Shown: positions 37,530-51,165, counted from the stretch's first letter. The stretch: 64,000 nt of DNA from Sapria himalayana (GCA_029783825.1 JAREIK010012134.1:92227-156226), one strand, 5' to 3'. The notes: generated from the letters alone by a model not told the origin. Numbers and translations: made by a program.

Positions 37530-40500
37530 AAAGTTTTATATAGTTATACAAATATATTTAAATAGTTATACACATATAGTTAAACATAATATTGTATGTT
37601 GTTATACATGTAATATTAAATATAGTTACATGTGGTTATACATATAGTTACACATATAGTTATACTTATATTTAACATGTAGGTATATATATTTTTTCAT
37701 ATAATTTTATAGATTTATACATATAGTTATGTATAGTTATAGATATAGTAAAATACATTTTTATATACTAATATACAAATATGTATATTAAATATATGTT
37801 GTTAATTATATATTTAAATATAGTTATGTATAATATTTTATAGTCATACAAGTAGTTATAGTATATATAGTTAAACATATAGTTATATGTTCTTATACCT
37901 ATAGTATATATAGTTAGAAATAGAGTTATATATATTAAACATATAATTATATATAGATATATTCATACAAGTAGTTATAAGTAGATATACATAAATGTAT
38001 ACAATGTTATAAACAAATATGTAGATTCACATATATGTATATATATATATATATATGTAAGTATGTATGTATACATAGTTACAATATAGTAATATTTAAT
38101 TATATAGAGTGTTACATAGTAATACAAATATTTATATATAGGTATACACATGTATTTAAACATAATGTTGTATGTTCTTATACATGTAATTATAAATATA
38201 GTTACAAATATAGTTATACTTATATTTATACATGTAGGTATATATATTTTTTCATATAGTTTTATATTTGTATACATATAGTTGTCTATAGGTATTGATA
38301 TCTTAAAATATATTTTTATATATTAATAAAAAAATGTATATTAAATATATGTTGTTAATAATATTTATAAATATAGTTATGTATAATATTTTTATAGTTT
38401 TAAATGTGTCAATGACAATTATTTATAGTTTTATGTTTTTATAACTATAGTATATATAGTTAAAAATAAAGTTATATATAGTTAAACATATAGTTATATA
38501 TAGATATATTCATACAAGTAGTTATAAGTAGTTATACATAAATGTATGCAAAGTTATAAACAAATATATAGATATACATATATGTATATAAATATATGTG
38601 TGTGTATACATAGTTACAAATATAGTTATATTTAATTATATTGAGTGTTACATAGTAATACAAATATTTATATATAGTTATACACAAGTAGTAAAGCATA
38701 ATGTTGTTTGTTGTTATACATGTAATTATAATTATAATTACATGTGGTTATACATATTGTTTCACATATAGTTATACTTATATTTATACATGTAGGTATA
38801 TATATTTTTTCATATAATGTTATATATGTATACATATAGTTATATATAGGTATAGATATGGAAAAATACATTTTTATATACTAATATAAAAAAATGTATA
38901 TTAAATATATGTTGTTAATTTAATTTTTAAATATAGTTATGTATAATGTTTTTAGTTTTACATGTAGTTAAAAACAATTATTTATAGTTATATATTCTTA
39001 TACCTCTAGTATATATAGTTAAAAATAGAGTTTTTTATTGTTAAACATATAGTTATATATAGATATATTCATACAAGTAGTTATAAGTAGTTATATATAA
39101 ATGTATGCAAAGTTATAAACAAATAAATAGATATAAATATATATTTATATATATGCCTACATAGTTATAAATACAATTATATTTAATTATATTGAGTGTT
39201 ACATAGTAATACAAATAATTATATATAGTTATACACATGTAGTTAAAAATATTGTTGTATGTTGTTATACATGTAATTATAAATATAATTACATGTGGTT
39301 ATACATATAGTCAAAGTCAATTATTTATAGTTATATGTTCTTATACATATAGTATATATATTTAAAATAGAGTTATATATAGTAAAACATATAGTTATAT
39401 ATAGATATATTCATAAAAGTAGTTATAAGTAGTTATACATAAATATAAACATCATTATAAACAAAAATATAGATTTTCATATATGTATACATATATGTAT
39501 ACATAGTTACAAATATAGTTATATTTAATTATTTAGTGTTGCATAGTATTACAAATATTTATATAGAGTTATACACATGTAGTAAAGCAATATGTTGTAT
39601 GTTGTTATACATGTAATTATAATTATAATTACATGTGGTTATACATATTGTTTCACATATAGTTATACTTATATCTATACATGTAGGTATATATTTTTTT
39701 TATATAATGTTATATACGTATATATATAGTTATCTAGAGGTATAGATATGGTAAAATACATTTTTACATAGTAATATATAAAAATGTATCTTAAATAAAT
39801 GTTTTTAATTATATTTTTAAATATTATTATGTATAATGTTTTTGTAATTATACATGTAGTCAAAGATATTTATTTATTTTTATATGTTCTTATACCTAAA
39901 GTGTATAGTGTTAAAAATAAAGTTATATATAGTTAAACATATAGTTATATATGGGTATATTCATAAAAGTAGTTATATGTAGTTGTACCGAAATATATAC
40001 AAAGTTATAAACAAATATATAGATTTACATATATGTATCCATAGTTACAAATATAGTTATATTTAATTATATAGAGTGTTACATAGTATTACAAATATTT
40101 ATATATAGTTATACACATGTAGTTAAACATAATGTTGTATGTTGTTATATAAGTAATTATAAATATAGTTACATGTGATTATACATATAGTTACCCATAT
40201 AGTTATACTTATATTTAACATGTGGGTATATATATTTTTTCATATAATTTTATATATGTATACATATAGTTATCTATAGGTATAGATATGGAAAAATACA
40301 TTTTTTATATACTAATATAAAAAAATGTATATTAAATATATGTTGTTAATTTAATTTTTAAATATAGTTATGTATAATGTTTTTAGTTTTACATGTAGTT
40401 AAAAACAATTATTTATAGTTATATATTCTTATACCTATAGTATATACAGTTAAAAATAATGTTTTATATTGTTAAACATATAGTTATATATAGATATATT

Positions 40501-41330
40501 TATACAAGTAGTTCTAAGAATTAATAAATAAATGTATGCAAAGTTATAAACAAATAAATAGATATATATATATATATATATGTTTATATATATGCCTACA
40601 TAGTTATAAATACAATTATATTTAATTATATTGAGTGTTACATAGTAATACAAATATTTATATATAATTATACACATGTAGTTAAAAATATTGTTGTATG
40701 TTGTTATACATGTAATTATAAATATAATTACATGTTATTATACATATAGTCAAAGTCAATTATTTATATTTATATGTTCTTATACCTATAGTATATATAT
40801 TTAAAATAGAGTTATATATAGTAAAACATATAGTTATATATAGATATATTCATACAAGTATTTATACATAAATATATACATAGTTATAAACAAAAATATA
40901 GATTTTCATATATGTATACATATATGTATACATAGTTACAAATATAGTTATATTTAATTATATAGAGTGTTACATAGTATTACAAATATTTATATATAGT
41001 TATACACATTTAGTCAAATATAATGTTGTATGTTGTTATACATGTAATTATAAATATAGTTACATGTGATTATACAAATAGTTACACATATAGTTATTCT
41101 TATATTTATACATGTATGTATATATCTTTTTTCATATAATTACATATATGTATACATATAGTTATGTATAGATATAGATATAGTAAAATACATTTTTATA
41201 TACTAATATATAAAATGTATATTAAATATTTGTTGTTAATTATATATTTAAATATTTTTATGTATACTATTTTTATAGTTATACATATAGTCAAAGACAA
41301 ATATTTATCATTATATGTTCGTATACATTT
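37530..41330 (-). repeat. AT satellite array, inverted orientation, about 550-bp unit with 1.43-kb higher-order repeat
   Basis: This is the reverse complement of the satellite in element B. The anchor AGGTATATATATTTTTTCAT recurs at 37681, 38236, 38794, 39685, 40224 and about 41116. The steps are 555, 558, 891, 539 and about 892 bp. The long steps are one full and one shortened unit, so 38794-40224 and the part from 40224 on are successive copies of a 1.43-kb higher-order repeat. The words TATAGTCAAAGTCAATTATT (39306 and 40746) confirm it. Confidence 0.85.
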
Positions 41331-41545
41331 GGGATCCAATGGCAAAAAGACACAAAACAGAAAATAAATAAGTTAGGCTTACAACAGATCAAAGCAAAGT
41401 AATTGCTGTCTTGTATTTTAGGTGTGCTGTATTATATGTTCGTATACATTTTGTATATAAATATACAAAATTCAATCAAAATAGGCAAAAATTAGATCCA
41501 CATCCAGATATGTCAACAAAGTTTCTCTCATGTGGCTAAAATTTT
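41331..41545. other. Non-satellite segment left of the ARF1 relic
   Basis: 41331-41431 is flanked by two copies of ATTATATGTTCGTATACATT (41310 and 41433). The part to 41545 is probably the former 3' UTR of the retroposed ARF1 transcript. Confidence 0.45.
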
Positions 41546-42114
41546 TTATAACTTGCTGGCAATGTTATTGGAAAGCCAATCAAGACCCTCGTAGAGGCCC
41601 TCGCTTGAGGTAGCACAGGTGTTCTGAATGTACCAATGACATTGGCGAAGAGAGTGAAGTTCTAGGTTGTTAGTAATTTAGGCTACATTCATCTCATTGG
41701 GAAGATATTGCATATTGGCAAACTCTAGCAAAACTATATCTCGAAGCTCATCCTCGTTTAGCATCTTTTGAAACTCATCTCTAGCTTCAACAACTCGAAC
41801 TCTATTATTGTTGTCCTCCACAATCTGAGACCTTGGGTATTTTGGAAGTAATGCATCTAGAGAGGGTGAATATTGTCTTGACGCCCAACATCCCACATAG
41901 TGAAACTCATGTTTTTGTATTTGTTAGTCTCTACATTGAAGCCAATAGTAGGAATTGTGGTGAGAATTTCACCAAGCTTCACCTTATACATAATGGTTGT
42001 CCTACCGGCAGCATCAAGACCTACAATCAAAATCTTAATCTTTCGTTGGCAAACAATCTGCTGAAAAACTTTGTGAATGTAAACCTTATTTCTTCCACTA
42101 AATCTCAATCCCTT
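41546..42114 (-). pseudogene. ARF1: ARF1-type ADP-ribosylation factor processed pseudogene
   Basis: ARF1 is a small GTPase that recruits COPI coats at the Golgi. Reading leftward: KGLRFSG near 42114 (start ATG changed to AAG), [56 protein letters not shown], then after a gap [40 protein letters not shown], a stop, [20 protein letters not shown] and [14 protein letters not shown] with a stop at 41546-41548. The length is close to the usual 181 codons and there are no introns, although plant ARF1 genes have several, so this is a retro-copy. The P-loop Lys is Arg (GLDAAGRT), WDVGGQDK is WDVGRQDN, and the segment between IHPL and the [10 protein letters not shown] stretch is damaged. It interrupts the inverted satellite. 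Confidence 0.92.
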
Positions 42115-42204
42115 TGTCGTATGGAAGTAAAGGGATCTGATGAGATAAATAAACATAATTGATAGACCTCAAGAGATGGTCACTAGAGAGGGAGATCAAC
42201 CTCT

Positions 42205-43150
42205 ATATGTTCTTATACCTATAGTATATATAGTTAAAAATAGAGTTATATATAGTTAAACATATAGTTATAGATAGATATATTCATACAAGTAGTTATA
42301 AGTAGATATACATAAATATATACAAAGTTATAAACAAATATATAGATATATTATATAAATACATATATGTGTACATAGTTACAAATATAGTTATATTTAA
42401 TTATATAGAGTATTACATTAAAGATATTTATATATAGTTATACTTATATAGTTATAAATATGTATGTAGTTAAAGATATAGTTATATATATCATTTTTAT
42501 AGTTATACATATAGTAAAATAGAATTATATATAGCTATATATTATTATACATATAGTATTTTTTGTTAGAAATATAATTATATAGAATTATACATATAGT
42601 TATAAATTATTTAATAGTTAAAAAAATAGTTATGTATCTATAAATATAATTATAAAAATAGTTTACATAATTATCATTATAGTTATAAATACTTTTATAT
42701 ATAATGGCATATGATTATATAATTATACAAGTGTTTTGAAATAATATTTGTGTTTATAGTATTTTTATAAATGTTAAATATATATAATTATATATATTTA
42801 ACACTTTTATAAATATTATATAGCATACTTATCACATTTATATAAAATGTATAAATATTATATATTTATATTACAATTAATATGTTATATAAATTTTTAC
42901 AAAAAATGTATAAACACTTTATATGTTATATAATTGTTATATAAAAAATTATATAAATGGATTGTTTTATGTAAATGTTGTATAGATATTTATAAACATT
43001 AATACATATGTATAAATATTTATATATAACATTAAATGTATATATAAACATATCATTGTTTATATATAATGTAACACGTGTATATACATTAAAGTATAGA
43101 TATTTATATATAATGACATAAGATTATATAATGTACTAAAGTTTATATAT
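42205..43150 (-). repeat. AT satellite, right of the ARF1 relic, degenerating to the right
   Basis: The satellite resumes with TATATGTTCTTATACCTATA at about 42205 and becomes looser after about 42480. It is the continuation of the array split by the ARF1 retro-copy. Confidence 0.75.
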
Positions 43151-43560
43151 AATGTTATCTGTTTATAATATTTTTGGAGACAAAAAAAATAGAACCCAAA
43201 ACATTAAGTTTGTTTTTTCTTAAGTTACAGAAGTAGAAAACATTAAGCATAATTTTTTTTGTTAAGTTAGAAAAGTAGAAAATAATATGAAAATATTTAG
43301 TATTTGAAATCCATAAAACCCTAAAAAATTTAAAAGTAAAAGAACAAAGATTACACTAACCATTTATTATTTCATTAATGGTGTAGAGTCAAAATCATAT
43401 AAGTGATATGAAAATAGAAGAAAAAAGAAAAAAAATTGGTGGAAAATTAAAAAAAATCAAACCTGAATATTCTTTAAAAATCAAACTCTTCCCATGGTAA
43501 TATTGTCTAAATATAACTATTTGTCTATCAATTAACAACATGTATTTAAAATACATTTTT
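43151..43560. other. AT-rich DNA without a gene
   Basis: A-rich with a short duplication (AAGTTACAGAAGTAGAAAA and AAGTTAGAAAAGTAGAAAA). No coding signal. Confidence 0.5.
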
Positions 43561-44010
43561 ATATATTAGAATAAAAATTGTATTTTAGTATATCCATACC
43601 TATACATAACTATATGTATAAATATATGAAATCATATGCAAAAATATATATACATACATGTAAAAATATAAGTTTAACCATACGTGTAACTATATGTATA
43701 ACCACATGTAACTATATTTATAATTATGTGAATAAAAACATACAACATAATGTTTAACTATATGTGTATAACTATATATAAATATTTGTATAACAATAAA
43801 AAACTCTATATAAATAAATATAACTTTATTTTTAATTATGTTTACATGTATGTATACATTTATGTAAATCTATATAATTATTTATAACTTTGTATACATT
43901 TATTTATATTTACTTATAACTACTTGTATGCATATATCTATATATAATTATATGTTAAACTAAATGTAACTATTTATAACTACATTTACTATATGTATCC
44001 TAACATATAA
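43561..44010 (+). repeat. AT satellite, forward orientation
   Basis: ATACCTATACATAACTATAT and ATGTTTAACTATATGTGTAT match the forward satellite of element B, so the region holds both orientations of one repeat. Confidence 0.75.
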
Positions 44011-44279
44011 TTATATATGAGATAATACTATTTTTTTGCACTAATTTGAAATATAATGGCTAAAGATATAATATCAACAATATGTAAGCACATAGCATGA
44101 GAGTGTCCGTTGATCAGGCTCATATATGGAATACTACAAATAAGGGTCATACTCTTACTTAATCCCAGCCCTTGGGCCTCAGGCTCAAATATAAACTTAT
44201 TTATAAAAAAATGTAATATTTGATAGGTTTGTATTGAAGAACTTATATTTTCTTTTATATAATTCTTCATTCTAACTCT
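44011..44279. other. Unassigned segment before element C
   Basis: No gene recognised. I looked for a CACTACAAG terminus here and found none (GCACTAATTTGAAAT at about 44038 is not convincing). Confidence 0.4.
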
Positions 44280-44612
44280 ACACTCTCTATGTTTCTCTCT
44301 CTCCCTCTATAATTCTTTCAGTCATTCTGTTCCTCTTTTTCTTTATGTGTCACACACTCTCTCTTGTTATTTTTTTTCTGGCTCTTCTTTCTTGGTTGTT
44401 CTCTCTCTCCCTCCCTCTCTCCCTATCTCTCTCCCACTCCCCCCCTCTCTCCCCCTCTCACCCTTTCACAATTTCTCTCCCACTCCCTCCCCCTCTTTTT
44501 CTCTCCCTCTCTCACTCACTCTCTTCCCTCATCTCCCCATTTCTCTATCCCTCTCTCTCCCCACCTTATCTCTCTATCTCACACACACACTCTCTCTCTC
44601 TCTCTCCCTCTC
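44280..44612. repeat. CT-rich leader of element C
   Basis: About 330 bp of CTCTCT, CCCTCC and CACACA runs on the + strand ahead of the transposase gene. The Ser/Leu/Pro-rich ORFs across it in three frames are by-products. Confidence 0.85.
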
Positions 44613-44894
44613 ATCCTTCAAACATTAAAAGACTTTTTTTTTTTGCTTTCCTTTCTTGTGCATTATAGCATTTTGCACCCTTTATCTAGTATAACTATGA
44701 TATCTATTAAACTTTATCGTGCTAAAAATTGTTTTATCTATTAATGTAGATTCTGCAAACACATTGTCTCGATATTCACGATATTTAATTTTTAAATATT
44801 CATTTATAAGTAATTTTATTTAATTATTTGTATATTTTAAAGTAATAGAATGTTTTATTCAAAATTATGATTAAGCATTTTTTTTCATCAATAA

Positions 44895-47800
44895 AACAGG
44901 CCAAATTGAGCTTAAATCGTCAGTGGATATACAAAAGGGTTTTTAATAGATTCTTGAATAAAGATTTTTGACTAGGCTTGAAACATTCATCAATTTTGCA
45001 TGTAGTCAATTGAGATTGATGGATGGAGAAAGAATTAAGTGTCCATGTAATCATCACAAGTATTAGAATATCCCTTTTCATGATACAACCACTATAAGAT
45101 ATCTTTTGGCTAAATATGGCTTTGTGCCAAATTATTTTGTTTGCATTTATCATGGAGAAAGTACAATGGCTCTGAATATTGACTAAAATGAGGGTATTAA
45201 ATCATTTTCTTGTGGTCGAAAAATCATCAAACACATACCATAAATAATCATAGAAGCTGTGGTGCTGACTTCAATATGGATTATATGGATGAACCACATA
45301 ATCTTGAAGCTTATAAATTTTATGGAATTGTTAAAGCTACAGATAAAAAGTTGTGGCTTGGTTGTAAAACAAATTCGCAATTGTCACTTATGACTCGGCT
45401 AGTGAGCATTAAGTCAGAAAATCATATGTCTAAGAAATTATTTGATCATGTGATAGAACTGATGAAGGAGATTGTTCCGGATAATAATTTGATTACTAAC
45501 AACTTTTACAACACTAAGAAGTTACTATGAGGAATGGTTCTACCAGTGGAATATATTGATTGTTGTTTAAATGGATGCATGTTATATTGGGGTGGTAATA
45601 GTTATTTAATTTGCTGTAATTTTTGTGATCATCATTGATTTACGAAGGCACCTCGTGTTGTAGATACGCGACAAAAATTGAAGGTTGTCTTTAATAAGAT
45701 ATATTATTTTTTATTAATTCCTCAATTACATGGACTATATGCATCAAATGCTACAGCAAATGATAAGAGGTGGCATTCTGAGCATGAGGTTGAAGAATGA
45801 GTAATGCATCATCCATCAAATTCACCTGCTTGGAAGCATTTTAATTATATACATCAAGATTTTGCAGTAGAAAGTTGAAATGTGAGTTTGGGTCTCTACA
45901 CTGATAGATTTCAGCTATTTGGGAAATCTAGACAATAGTGTTCAAATAGGCCAGTGATAGTGAACCGTATAACTTGCCTCTGTGGTTGTGTATGAAGGAG
46001 CGATATATATTTTTGTCAATATTGGTTTCACGGCCAAAAAATATGAAAGACATGCTGGATGTTTTCTTACACCCTTTAATTCTAGAATTAAATAATTTAT
46101 GGAATGTTGGAATGAATACATATGATATCTCAAAGAAGCAAATTTTTATTATGCGGGAAGCCCTTATGTGGATGGTGGCTTTCCTGCATATTCAATGTTG
46201 TCTGGCTAGAGTACTACAGGACAATTCACATGCCCATATTGCAAGACAAATTCTGATGCATATACCCTCAAATTTAGTGGTAAATAGTCATGGTTTGATA
46301 ACCATCGTAGGTTTCTACTTACGAATCATCCATTTCGAAAAAATACAACTACATTTCGAAAAATAAAACTGTGATGATAGTTTTACTAGCAGTTCGTTCA
46401 GGAGTTGATATTATGAAAGATATTCAGAGTTTGGGTTTGAAGAAGGTAACTGAAAAGGAAGCTACTGGAAGTAATGGACCAATAAGTAAATTATTTGGCT
46501 GGAGGAAACGTAGTATATTTTGGGACTTGCCATATTTGAAGTCAAATTTAATTCGTCATAACTTAGATGTAATACATATTGAAAAAAAATGAGTTTGAAA
46601 TGTTTTCAACACTATCCTTAATGTATATGGAAAAACAAAAGACACTTTAAAATCAAGACAAGACCTAAATGATTATTATTGGCATCCTGAATTGAAACAA
46701 AATGAGGAAACATGAAAATTTTCTAAAGCTTGTTGCACACTTGATAAGAAGGCAAGACAGATATTGTGTGAATGAGCTAAAAATTTGAAATTATGTGATG
46801 GATATGTGTCAAATATGGGTAGATGCATGATATGAAGAATTTTATGTTATTTGGAATGAAAAGTCATGTCTGTCATGTATTTATGCAGAGATTAATACCA
46901 ATTGCATTCTATGAATTACTTCCACTAAGTGTTTGGTAGGTCATTACAGAACTTAGTTTGTTTTTCAAACAGCTAATTGCAACTACAATCAAAATAGATG
47001 ACATGGTGAGGATGGAGAATGATATTCCACTTATTATTTGTAAGCTTGAACAGATATTCCCACCGAGTTTTTCTGACTCAATGGAGCATTTGCCTATCTT
47101 TTTGGCATATGAAGCAAGTATTGTAGGGTTAGTGCAATTTAGGTGGATGTATCATTTTGAGAGGTAAATACATATAATTTACTATGTTTTATTATTTCAT
47201 ACTTTAAGTATTATTGTTATTTAATCTAATTGAAACCTAACATTGTGGATGTAGGTACCTTCGTAAGTTGAAATTGAATGTTAGAAACAAGACAAAAGTT
47301 GAAGGTTTAATTTGCAATGCATATTTAATAAAAGAAGCATCATCATTTTGTTCTTATTATTTTGAGAATCATGTCAATACAAAGAATAAAAATGTGCCAT
47401 GGAATTATGAAGGTCATGTGATGGTAGAAGATGATTATGTGGATAAACTATCTATTTTAAGCACCCTAGAAGAGCATTTGGAAGAGCAATCAAAAAATAT
47501 ATGACATATGAAGAGTACAATGTAACCCAGAGCTACATTTTACTTAATTGTGAAAAGGTTGCACCATATATTGAGTATGTATACCCAAAATGGTTGTAGG
47601 TTTATTCATACTTTAATTTTATCTTTAATAAGAATTATTAAAAATTGATATACATTTGTTTCACTCTTTTTATATTTGTGTAGTATTTATGTTGAGCAGT
47701 TAATATATAGGCATCCAGTAATTTCCAGCAATGATGTCGATTATATGCTAGAAACTAAATTTGTGAATTGGTTAAAAAATTATGTGAGAATTATTAGATT

Positions 47801-48605
47801 TTATATTTTTGAATTATTTAATTTATTAGTATCTTTTACTTGTTAATATCATTTTTTTTATTTATGTCATAGGCAATTGATCCTTCAAACGGAGATTCAA
47901 ATATTTTCATTCAGAATCTAAGTAAATACCTATTTAGATATGTGACAACCTATCCTAGGTATTTTGTTAATGGATATAAATTTAACACAATCGGGCATGG
48001 TTCTTCTAAAACAACAATGAATAGTGGTGTATGCATTAAATGCTTTGGTTATAGTGCAGATGAGATTGATAATTATGGTCAACTCAAAGAAGTTATTGAG
48101 TTGGTGTATCTTGGACTCGAAAATAATAGGATTGTATTATTTAAGTGCGAGTGATTTAATCCCACATGAAATGTGGGCACAAAGATTCATTTAGATTATA
48201 AACTAGTGGATGTTAACCATTAACGCATATATAATCGATATGAGTCATTTATTATGGTAGTTCAAGCTACTCAGATATATTATTGTATATATCCGAGTTT
48301 ATCTCGTGATAAGAGAGATTGGTTGGCAATTTGCAAAATCAAAGCTCGATAAAAATTTGAAGTACCAACATCACAACAAAGAAGTGTATACTTAAAAATT
48401 TATACCGGCATTCCAGAAAAATGACATAAATAATATTGACCATTTGAATGTAGATGAAGATCTAGAAAATTTATGTGACTCAAATGATGGTATAATAGAA
48501 ATTGAAGATGATTAATTTCTATCTAAAGATTAGTTCGAAATTCTATCAGAATTAGACAAAATATCAGAAGATCCATTGGAGGATGACAGTGATGTAGATA
48601 ATTAA
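44895..48605 (+). pseudogene. TNP2-like CACTA transposase pseudogene (element C)
   Basis: The same gene as at 305-4011, somewhat more complete in its core. Seen in order: KCPCNHHKY and YGFVPNYFVCIYHGE (45030-45160); KKLWLGCKTNSQLSLMTRLV and MKEIVPDNNLITNNFYNTKK (45345-45525); MPLWLCMKERYIFLSILVSR, then DVFLHPLILELNNLWNVGMN (45974-46120); ISKLFGWRKRSIFWDLPYLK (46470-46545); DUF4218 with ITELSLFFKQLIATTIKIDD and VQFRWMYHFER (46840-47163); an intact-looking intron from GTAAAT at 47165 to the AG near 47254; and DUF4216 with INSGV-type words, DEIDNYGQLKEVIELVYLGL and NNRIVLFKCE (47942-48154). The acidic tail ends with TAA at 48605. Many stops remain, so no full-length transposase can be made. Start approximate. 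Confidence 0.85.
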
Positions 48606-48745
48606 ATTATTATAATTTTATTATAAATTTAAAATACCAAAGACGTTTTGTATTTTGTCGAAATCTATTGATGTGTTTTATTCAAAAATGCATGCTTGTT
48701 CATCATATTCTTATTTTTTGTTCTATGTTTTATTTTGTACAATAG

Positions 48746-51165
48746 ATGGTGCCTAAAGGACGTGGCCATGTTGAAGGTGGATGTGGACACAGAAATGATC
48801 CAATTTCTTCTAGTATGTTACGTCATGTTGCAGAATCAATAGCATCTTATAGCCACCATATCGAGACTTCAACATCTTATAGGCACATCATTTGATGTGG
48901 CCATCATCATCACCATCATTGAGATCTTTACCATCACATTTATCAGATGTAAACCCACCACCCATTGTGCTTCCTGCACAAAATTTTGATCCATCTCTAT
49001 CTTCTACACCATATTTTATACCGATTATTCCCCCATTTACAATACCAACGACTTCATCAAATGATGTGCCTTTCTCTGTAGTCAGTGTAAAGTTAGAAAT
49101 TGAGATTATGGATGAGAGGTAAAAGAAATATGTAAAAATGGCTTGAAAAAAAATTTTGATGTTACTGTCAGTAGTTTTTTTTATATTGTTATTATTTGCT
49201 ATTTTTCAAAATTATTTATTTATTTGTATAGTTTTATTCCATCTCACAAGTGTTCGACAATAATTACAAATACTTTCAATAAAATGGTTGATTCTAAAGC
49301 TTTCTCTAGGAAGAAAGTTTATGAATCGACAAAAGAGTCATATTTTAATGATTTTCAGGTAAAAATAACAAAACATAAGCTTTGAAAAATAATTATCTAA
49401 TTACTTAACTTTTATGTTGGTTATTATTCAAACTGTAAATAATTATGTTCTTGTTGTTAATATAAATTCTTTTGTCATTTTCCTTTTTATAGAATCAGTG
49501 CACATGGGTAGCCAAATTTGATGGAAAGATAAAGTCAGTATGGGAGATCAAAGCTGCTTAATGATATTCTAATTTTGTCCATAAATTAAAGAAAATGAAA
49601 GAAAGGATTGATTTTATATCATAGGAAGACTGGCCCGTGTAGCTTAATTATTGGGAGGAGCTAGATGTGAAGAAAAAATCAGATATTGCCAAAAAAAATT
49701 GACGAAGTGAGATAGCTGGACTAGGTACATGTATCTGTCGACACATTGGAGGTTCAAATTCAATCATTGAGCATGCTCAAGATTTGGTACAAATTTAAAA
49801 TTCTATACATTTCTATATTTTGTAGTTGTCCTAATGTCCAATAAATAAAATCTATGCATGAGTTTATTAATTTTGTTAATTTTTTTTCATTTGTTTTTTA
49901 TGACTTAATAAAAACATATTCTAGGCTGGAGAATTGGGTCGAGATCCAAATTTTTATGAGATTTTCTGAAAGATGTGCTGTATATGTAATTTGTTTTTTA
50001 CTTAATAATCTATTTTTAATATTTTCATGTAAGTACAGGAAAGGGAATATTAAAAGCCTGGGGATGCAGTAGTAGCACAATAACGGAGGTCCCGTTGACT
50101 GGTCAGTGGGCCGAAATTTTTGGAGGAGAGCCTGGCCCATTCCATGATCCGACCTGCTTCGGTTAAATGAACCGGATGTTTATTTTTTGTATAAAATGAT
50201 TTGTATTTATTTTTTCGGGCGGCTGTTTTTTGACCTAGTTGAACTGTTCATCATCTCTTCTCCTCTCTCTGTGCAATTTCGCGACTGCTCCGTGCTGCAT
50301 ACTATAAGACATCCTATTCTTGGTTTTAATCTGTAACGCATAAGCGTTTTCTGGTGGAGGTAGCTAGTCGTACTGAGCGACTAGTGAACCACGTTATTTC
50401 TGTGTTGATTTCTCGTTTTGATTCTATCGTGGATGCTTGTGGATTGAGATATATATATTGCTTGTTTCTGTGTTTTCTGTTGTTTTCTGTTTCTTAATCT
50501 CACTACCCATGGAAGTGCGATTTCCCAACAAGATGCATGTGAAGAAAGTTGATGGTCAGTATGCTGATAACAAGTTTCAGATGATTGTTGTAATAAATTG
50601 TTATATTAATTATATTTTATAAAACTATAGTACATTATGAAATTTGTTGAAAACAAAATATTTGTTTTATTTTTTGTATATGTAGAATAGTTTTTTTCTC
50701 TATTTTATCTCGGGACCTAATTAAGGAACGTGTGACAGCTGCTCATCAAAAAGTTGAGGGTTCTATGGATCTTCAACCAATTGAGTATGATCCTATTTAT
50801 TTGGAGATAATAAGAGGTCGAAAGAAGCAGCAAATGTATGGAATCAGCTCTAAGGGAGTCATATTTTGTTGTAGTAGTCGTGCTTCTAATTCATCTGTCT
50901 CAGTAAAGATGGATGAAGCGGTCGAACAACAAACACTAGAAACAAATGAACATATTGGAGTTATGGAGAGCGAAATGAAAAAAAGTATGAGCAAATGACT
51001 AATTTGATGGAACAAATGCAAGAAATTAAAGAAATAAATTATGATATGAAAGAAATTAAAAATATAATACAATAGCAGATGTCCTACATGGAGTCACAGT
51101 TAGCGGCATTGGCACAACATATAGTATTCATAGATCCAGCTGCGAATCCTCACAGGAGAGGCTAG
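48746..51165 (+). pseudogene. TNPA-like (Ptta/En/Spm) pseudogene of element C, interrupted
   Basis: Counterpart of 4128-5958. The ATG at 48746 is preserved (MVPKGRGHVEGGCGHRNDP). A Pro/Ser-rich part follows (48892-49122), then FIPSHKCSTIITNTFNKMVD (49225-49385), NQCTWVAKFDGKIKSVWEIK and GLGTCICRHIGGSNSIIEHA (49495-49790), AGELGRDPNFYEIF (49924-49967), and after an insertion of about 0.55 kb KMHVKKVDGQYADNKFQMIV (50530-50590). The C-terminal part reads RKKQQMYGISSKGVIFCCSS (50820-50880) plus a Glu/Met-rich coiled coil, ending near TAG 51163-51165. The insertion splits the family signature between FYEIF and KMHVKK. Confidence 0.8.
49968..50525. other. About 0.55-kb insertion in the TNPA-like gene, unknown type
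   Basis: Element A reads straight from GAGATTTTCAC into GAAGATGCATG at this place, while element C has about 550 bp between. The insert is less AT-rich, with GGTCCCGTTGACTGGTCAGT and CCGACCTGCTTCGGTTAAAT. Two perfect small hairpins lie together: AACGC-ATAA-GCGTT (about 50336-50349) and CTAGTCG-TACTGAG-CGACTAG (about 50364-50384). GATTTTC (49962) and GATTTCC (50519) near the two edges could be an imperfect target duplication. A solo LTR or small non-autonomous retroelement is possible; no family is recognised. Confidence 0.6.

Noticed and set aside
44011..44290. A left CACTA terminus for element C
   Set aside because: No CACTACAAG-like sequence or subterminal TAGCTAGGGA words found.
44345..44744. 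Ser/Leu/Pro-rich ORFs in three frames over the CT-rich leader
   Set aside because: By-product of low-complexity CT sequence.
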